Source of the DNA: Clostridiaceae bacterium | GTDB lineage: Bacteria > Bacillota > Clostridia > Oscillospirales > Acutalibacteraceae | Reading direction: 5' to 3' | Length of the DNA stretch: 9,280 nt | Assembly: GCA_904501875.1 (NCBI GenBank) | Contig: CAJGCQ010000043.1 | Location: 1 to 9,280, forward strand | Part shown: positions 7,170-9,280 of the stretch, piece by piece | How positions within the stretch are numbered: position 1 is the first letter of the stretch | Layout of the letters: the number at the start of each line of letters is the position of its first letter | Translations under genes and position numbers: made by a program | Notes under the pieces: generated by a model | What the model saw: only the letters and a program-made list of their open reading frames with translations | Databases searched by the model: none | What the model was told of the DNA's origin: nothing

Positions 7170-7672
7170 CAGTTCAATATCGTCACATTTTTAAAATTAA
7201 CCGTAAAGCCTGTGCTTATTTCCTCGGCGGAGATTGGCAGTCCCGTAGCTCCTAAACAGAGCTTATAGCTTAAATCCTCGCCGTCACGCACAATATAATA
7301 ACTGTCTCCCTCTAAGGCGACTGTTGTGTCTTTATTAAAGGTGTCCTTTAATATCTCATAAAGCTTTGCACAGCATACGCCCTCGGGAAGAGACTTAAAA
7401 TCCGCCTTATATTCCAGCCCCGAATACTCAGCCGTAACACTATCTCCGTTAAAGTGAAACATAAGCCCCTTTATTGTATCGGGGGAAGTTATTTCCATAT
7501 CGGTTTCGCCGTCTTTTGTGACCTTTACATCAGCCCTAAAGCACTCGTTGTAATATGTAAGCTCGGCTGTAAAGGAAATACCCCTTGTGACGGGGGTTAT
7601 GTTGATTTTATTCCCTCCGCAGGCACAGAGGAATAAAATTGCAAGGGACAGAACCGATATTATTTTTTTCAA
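7169..7672 (-). CDS. Small lipoprotein, LolA/YdcC-like
   Basis: A 167-residue protein with a lipoprotein signal: Lys-Lys at 2-3, a hydrophobic core, and lipobox LCAC with the lipidated Cys at position 18. The mature protein would be anchored on the outer face of the membrane. The rest is beta-rich with a pattern seen in LolA-like proteins: SFTAELTYYNECFRADV (33-49), MEITSPDTIKGLMFHFNG (58-75, listed as a motif location), and YSGLEYKADFKSLP (82-95). Bacillus YdcC, a LolA-related sporulation lipoprotein beside alr, is about twice as long, so this is a short or divergent version. The start is TTG at 7672 with AGGAG 9 nt upstream. It follows nnr by 16 nt and is almost certainly co-transcribed with it. 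The lipoprotein call is firm; the LolA relationship is moderate and the function unknown. Confidence 0.85.
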   Translation of the reverse strand: MKKIISVLSLAILFLCACGGNKINITPVTRGISFTAELTYYNECFRADVKVTKDGETDMEITSPDTIKGLMFHFNGDSVTAEYSGLEYKADFKSLPEGVCCAKLYEILKDTFNKDTTVALEGDSYYIVRDGEDLSYKLCLGATGLPISAEEISTGFTVNFKNVTILN

Positions 7673-7681
7673 GCTTAAGCA

Positions 7682-7686
7682 CTCCT
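7682..7686 (-). promoter_or_regulatory. SD supporting a TTG start for the lipoprotein
   Basis: On the minus strand AGGAG is placed 9 nt before the TTG at 7672. That start places the KK and hydrophobic signal exactly as expected, and no ATG or GTG is better placed. Confidence 0.7.
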
Positions 7687-7688
7687 GT

Positions 7689-9152
7689 CTAAAGCTCCTC
7701 TATCAGGTCGGTGGGCAGCATCCAACGTTCGCCGTGTTTAGCTGCCGCCTTGTCGCCCGCCTCGCCGTGAAGATAAACCGCTGCCTTTGCCGCATCTTCT
7801 GCCACAAGTCCTTGCGCTAATAGAGAAAGGGTGATGCCCGCAAGCGCATCGCCGCTGCCGCCTGTGGACATACCGGGGTTACCCGTCATATTGAAATACA
7901 CTTTCCCTGACGGCGTGGCAACAATGGTATTTGCACCCTTAAGTACCAGCACACAGCCGTACTTTGCGGCAAAATCTTTGGCGATTTCCACTCGGTTTTC
8001 CTCTACCTCGGAAATGCTTATTGAACAAAGCCTTGCCATTTCACCGGGGTGGGGAGTAAGAATTACGGGAGCTTTGCTTTTCTTTATAATATCTATGCTG
8101 TTTAGCAGGGCATTTATGCCATCGGCATCTATAACAATCGGAATTTCCGAGGTTTCTAAAAGCTCCCTTACAAGCCGTGCGGTGTCCCCGTTGTTGCCCA
8201 TTCCACAGCCTATAAGCACCGCAGTACAGCCCTTTAAAAGCTCCGTTAAATTAAGATTATCAGGGCAAAGCGTACCTTTACTATTGGGCTTAATCGGAAC
8301 GCAGACCGCCTCGGGTACGGATACGGTAAAGGGGTAGTAAATATTATCGCAAAGCACCGATTTCACTATGCCTATTCCGCTTCTAAGCGCCGCCCTTGCC
8401 GCAAGAACTGCTGCCCCCGCCATACCGTAGCTGCCGCAAAGCATAAGTCCCGTGCCGAAGGTGCCCTTGTGGGAGTTGTGGTTTCGTTTTTTAAATATCG
8501 GCTTTTCGGTTGTAAGAAAGCTGTAGCCGATAGGGGGTGCGCCTATATCTGCAACAACTGTTTCACCGCAGTAATCAGAGCCGAAGGGCAGTACGAAGCA
8601 GGGTTTAAGGGCAATAAAGGTTATAGTAAGGTCGGCGTTTACCGCTGCTCCTAAAACCTTACCGCTGTCCGCCTCTACGCCGCTCGGTATATCCACCGCA
8701 ATTCTTACTGCGGCTGCGAGGTTTATCGCCTTTATAAGTTCTAAGGTTTTTTCATCGGGCAAGCGGTTTAGTCCAATTCCGAAAATCGCATCTACAATAA
8801 TGTTTGCATCAGGTGTAAAGGTATCGGTTTTGGTTACGTATTTAAGGTTATTATAATAAAATTCCGCATTTTCGGTTGTAGGTGTGCCTAAAGGAGTACA
8901 AATCGTAACCTGAGCTCCGTTTTCGGCTAAAATTCCCGCAATTACACAGCCGTCACCGCCGTTGTTGCCTCTGCCGCAAACAACGGTTATTTTTTTGTTT
9001 CGGCAGTCGTATTTTTGCATTATTATTTCCGCCGCCGCTTTACCCGCATTGAACATTAAGTCTCTTAAGGAAAAAGCGCCGCTCCCGACGGCACTTTCCT
9101 CCGACTTCCTTATTAAATCGGTTGTAAGTATTTTGTTTATAATAATCACCAT
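7689..9152 (-). CDS. nnr: Bifunctional NAD(P)H-hydrate epimerase / ADP-dependent NAD(P)H-hydrate dehydratase
   Basis: Repairs hydrated NADH and NADPH: the N-terminal YjeF_N domain epimerises R to S hydrates and the C-terminal YjeF_C domain dehydrates the S form using ADP. From the ATG at 9152 the protein is 487 residues, a usual length for the fused form. Epimerase landmarks are LMFNAG (32-37), CGRGNNGGDGCV (59-70), VDAIFGIGLNR (120-130), VDIPSGVEADSG (153-164) and ITFIALKP (177-184). Dehydratase landmarks are HKGTFGTGLMLCGS (228-241), ILTPHPGEMARL (364-375), LKGANT (404-409) and GNPGMSTGGSGDALAG (424-439), with D435 as the expected catalytic Asp. An in-frame ATG at 9212 would add 20 residues encoded by hairpin DNA. 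They have no family resemblance, so 9152 is preferred although its SD (AGAAAG) is weak. It leads a unit with the lipoprotein, and the start codon lies in an 18-bp inverted repeat. Confidence 0.95.
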   Translation of the reverse strand: MVIIINKILTTDLIRKSEESAVGSGAFSLRDLMFNAGKAAAEIIMQKYDCRNKKITVVCGRGNNGGDGCVIAGILAENGAQVTICTPLGTPTTENAEFYYNNLKYVTKTDTFTPDANIIVDAIFGIGLNRLPDEKTLELIKAINLAAAVRIAVDIPSGVEADSGKVLGAAVNADLTITFIALKPCFVLPFGSDYCGETVVADIGAPPIGYSFLTTEKPIFKKRNHNSHKGTFGTGLMLCGSYGMAGAAVLAARAALRSGIGIVKSVLCDNIYYPFTVSVPEAVCVPIKPNSKGTLCPDNLNLTELLKGCTAVLIGCGMGNNGDTARLVRELLETSEIPIVIDADGINALLNSIDIIKKSKAPVILTPHPGEMARLCSISISEVEENRVEIAKDFAAKYGCVLVLKGANTIVATPSGKVYFNMTGNPGMSTGGSGDALAGITLSLLAQGLVAEDAAKAAVYLHGEAGDKAAAKHGERWMLPTDLIEEL

Positions 9153-9206
9153 TTCTTTCTGAGACACAAAATGCGATGAAAAATCACCGAAATGGTGATT
9201 ATTATA
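9138..9206. repeat. nnr: 18-bp perfect inverted repeat spanning the nnr start codon
   Basis: TATAATAATCACCATTTC (9138-9155) is repeated exactly in inverted orientation as GAAATGGTGATTATTATA (9189-9206), with 33 bp between. The left arm contains the nnr start (ATG at 9152-9150 on the minus strand) and the first codons. In a leftward transcript begun upstream of 9206 the two arms would form a long stem hiding the start codon and the weak SD next to it. Confidence 0.9.
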
Positions 9207-9212
9207 TCGCAT
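9171..9212. promoter_or_regulatory. nnr: Nested hairpin / 19-bp operator-like palindrome before nnr
   Basis: The outer stem ATGCGAT (9171-9177) pairs with ATCGCAT (9206-9212). The inner stem AATCACC (9182-9188) pairs with GGTGATT (9194-9200) around GAAAT. On the minus strand the inner stem is followed by a short T run (9183-9179 complement), so it is also mildly terminator-like. It uses bases 9189-9206 that the 18-bp repeat also needs, so the two pairings exclude each other. As DNA, the inner 19-bp palindrome has the size and symmetry of a repressor operator. Confidence 0.7.
9201..9206 (-). promoter_or_regulatory. nnr: Possible -10 element for nnr
   Basis: The minus strand reads TATAAT here, about 50 nt before the nnr ATG. 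No recognisable -35 lies 16-18 nt upstream (the sequence there resembles AAAGGC) and there is no TGn extension. It is either an activator-dependent promoter or coincidence within the repeat. If real, transcription would begin near 9194, inside the 19-bp palindrome. Confidence 0.3.
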
Positions 9213-9250
9213 CTGTTTCGGTTGCCTTTGGTAACAAAGGCGAGAAACAG
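9213..9250. promoter_or_regulatory. Second nested hairpin, abutting the first
   Basis: The outer stem CTGTTTC (9213-9219) pairs with GAAACAG (9244-9250). The inner stem GCCTTTG (9224-9230) pairs with CAAAGGC (9235-9241) around the tetraloop GTAA, which is a GNRA loop if read on the plus strand. Both stems are perfect 7-bp helices separated by a 4/2-nt internal loop. It begins at the base directly after the preceding nested hairpin ends. Confidence 0.7.
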
Positions 9251-9267
9251 GCGCCTTTATTATTTTT
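9236..9267 (+). terminator. Alternative terminator-like hairpin, plus strand
   Basis: AAAGGCG (9236-9242) can pair with CGCCTTT (9252-9258) around a 9-nt loop, followed by ATTATTTTT (9259-9267). It shares 9236-9241 with the inner stem of the hairpin at 9213-9250, so the two are mutually exclusive. No rightward gene or clear promoter is visible upstream, so its use is uncertain. Confidence 0.35.
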
Positions 9268-9280
9268 AGCGTGATTTTTC

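Larger units (their letters stand above)
9178..9280. repeat. 10-bp inverted repeat arm running into the window edge
   Basis: GAAAAATCAC (9178-9187) recurs exactly inverted as GTGATTTTTC (9271-9280), the final bases of the window. The match may extend beyond it: continued symmetry would place ATCGCAT at 9281-9287, pairing with ATGCGAT at 9171-9177. Together the arms enclose both nested hairpins. Confidence 0.55.

Noticed and set aside
7831..8337. 168-codon open frame on the plus strand
   Set aside because: It is antisense to the dehydratase half of nnr, its protein is low in recognisable motifs, and the opposite frame carries a full set of conserved Nnr residues.
9153..9212. Longer Nnr with 20 extra N-terminal residues from the ATG at 9212
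   Set aside because: It has no SD, the added residues are encoded by palindromic DNA, and Nnr proteins normally begin close to the ILT segment near residue 8 of the shorter form.
1..9280. CRISPR arrays, tRNA or rRNA genes, transposases, phage or defence genes
   Set aside because: I found no spaced direct repeats, no cloverleaf or rRNA sequence, and every substantial gene is accounted for by metabolic or hypothetical proteins.

Overview
The window looks like a chromosomal segment of a low-to-mid GC Firmicute of the class Clostridia, probably Oscillospiraceae or a neighbouring family. This rests on gene content and style: a clostridial-type MurD, paired M42 aminopeptidases, a PLP enzyme of the aluminium-resistance/methionine gamma-lyase family, a bifunctional Nnr next to a LolA/YdcC-like lipoprotein, purine-rich Shine-Dalgarno (SD) sites, and frequent TTG and GTG starts. 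I see no phage, transposase, CRISPR, tRNA or rRNA. Species-level placement is not possible from the sequence alone.

Layout. (1) Positions 1-868: a rho-independent terminator closes a gene lying left of the window. A leftward gene follows, encoding a 277-residue helical protein that resembles DUF2935 only weakly. (2) Positions 869-1030: a divergent intergenic region with a near-consensus vegetative promoter (TTGATA, 17 nt, TATAAT), a leader hairpin and a strong SD. (3) Positions 1031-7057: six tightly packed rightward genes that read as one operon. They are murD (TTG start), two different M42 metallo-aminopeptidases, a GNAT-like protein, a PLP-dependent methionine gamma-lyase family enzyme (GTG start), and an unrecognised beta-rich, propeller-like protein. 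Junctions overlap by 1, 8, 4 and 16 nt, and the last gap is 17 nt. (4) Positions 7058-7168: a convergent junction with a weak terminator-like hairpin and a perfect 12-bp palindromic hairpin. (5) Positions 7169-9152: a leftward pair, nnr followed by a small lipoprotein, matching part of the acpS-nnr-ydcC-alr neighbourhood known in Firmicutes. (6) Positions 9138-9280: the start and upstream region of nnr, which is unusually dense in nested and mutually exclusive inverted repeats.

How the genes fit together. MurD adds D-glutamate to the peptidoglycan precursor in the cytoplasm. The M42 pair are predicted cytosolic aminopeptidases that finish peptide breakdown. The PLP enzyme probably acts on a sulfur or related amino acid. 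A link between wall synthesis and amino-acid recycling is suggested by the shared transcript but not demonstrated. Nnr repairs damaged NAD(P)H hydrates and is a housekeeping function.

The most unusual structure is the repeat cluster at 9138-9280. An 18-bp perfect inverted repeat contains the nnr start codon and competes with a smaller hairpin. Two nested hairpins abut exactly at 9212/9213, and another 10-bp repeat arm runs into the window edge. It could be a translational or transcriptional switch for nnr, a set of repressor operators, or the edge of a small palindromic repeat element. The sequence alone does not decide between these.
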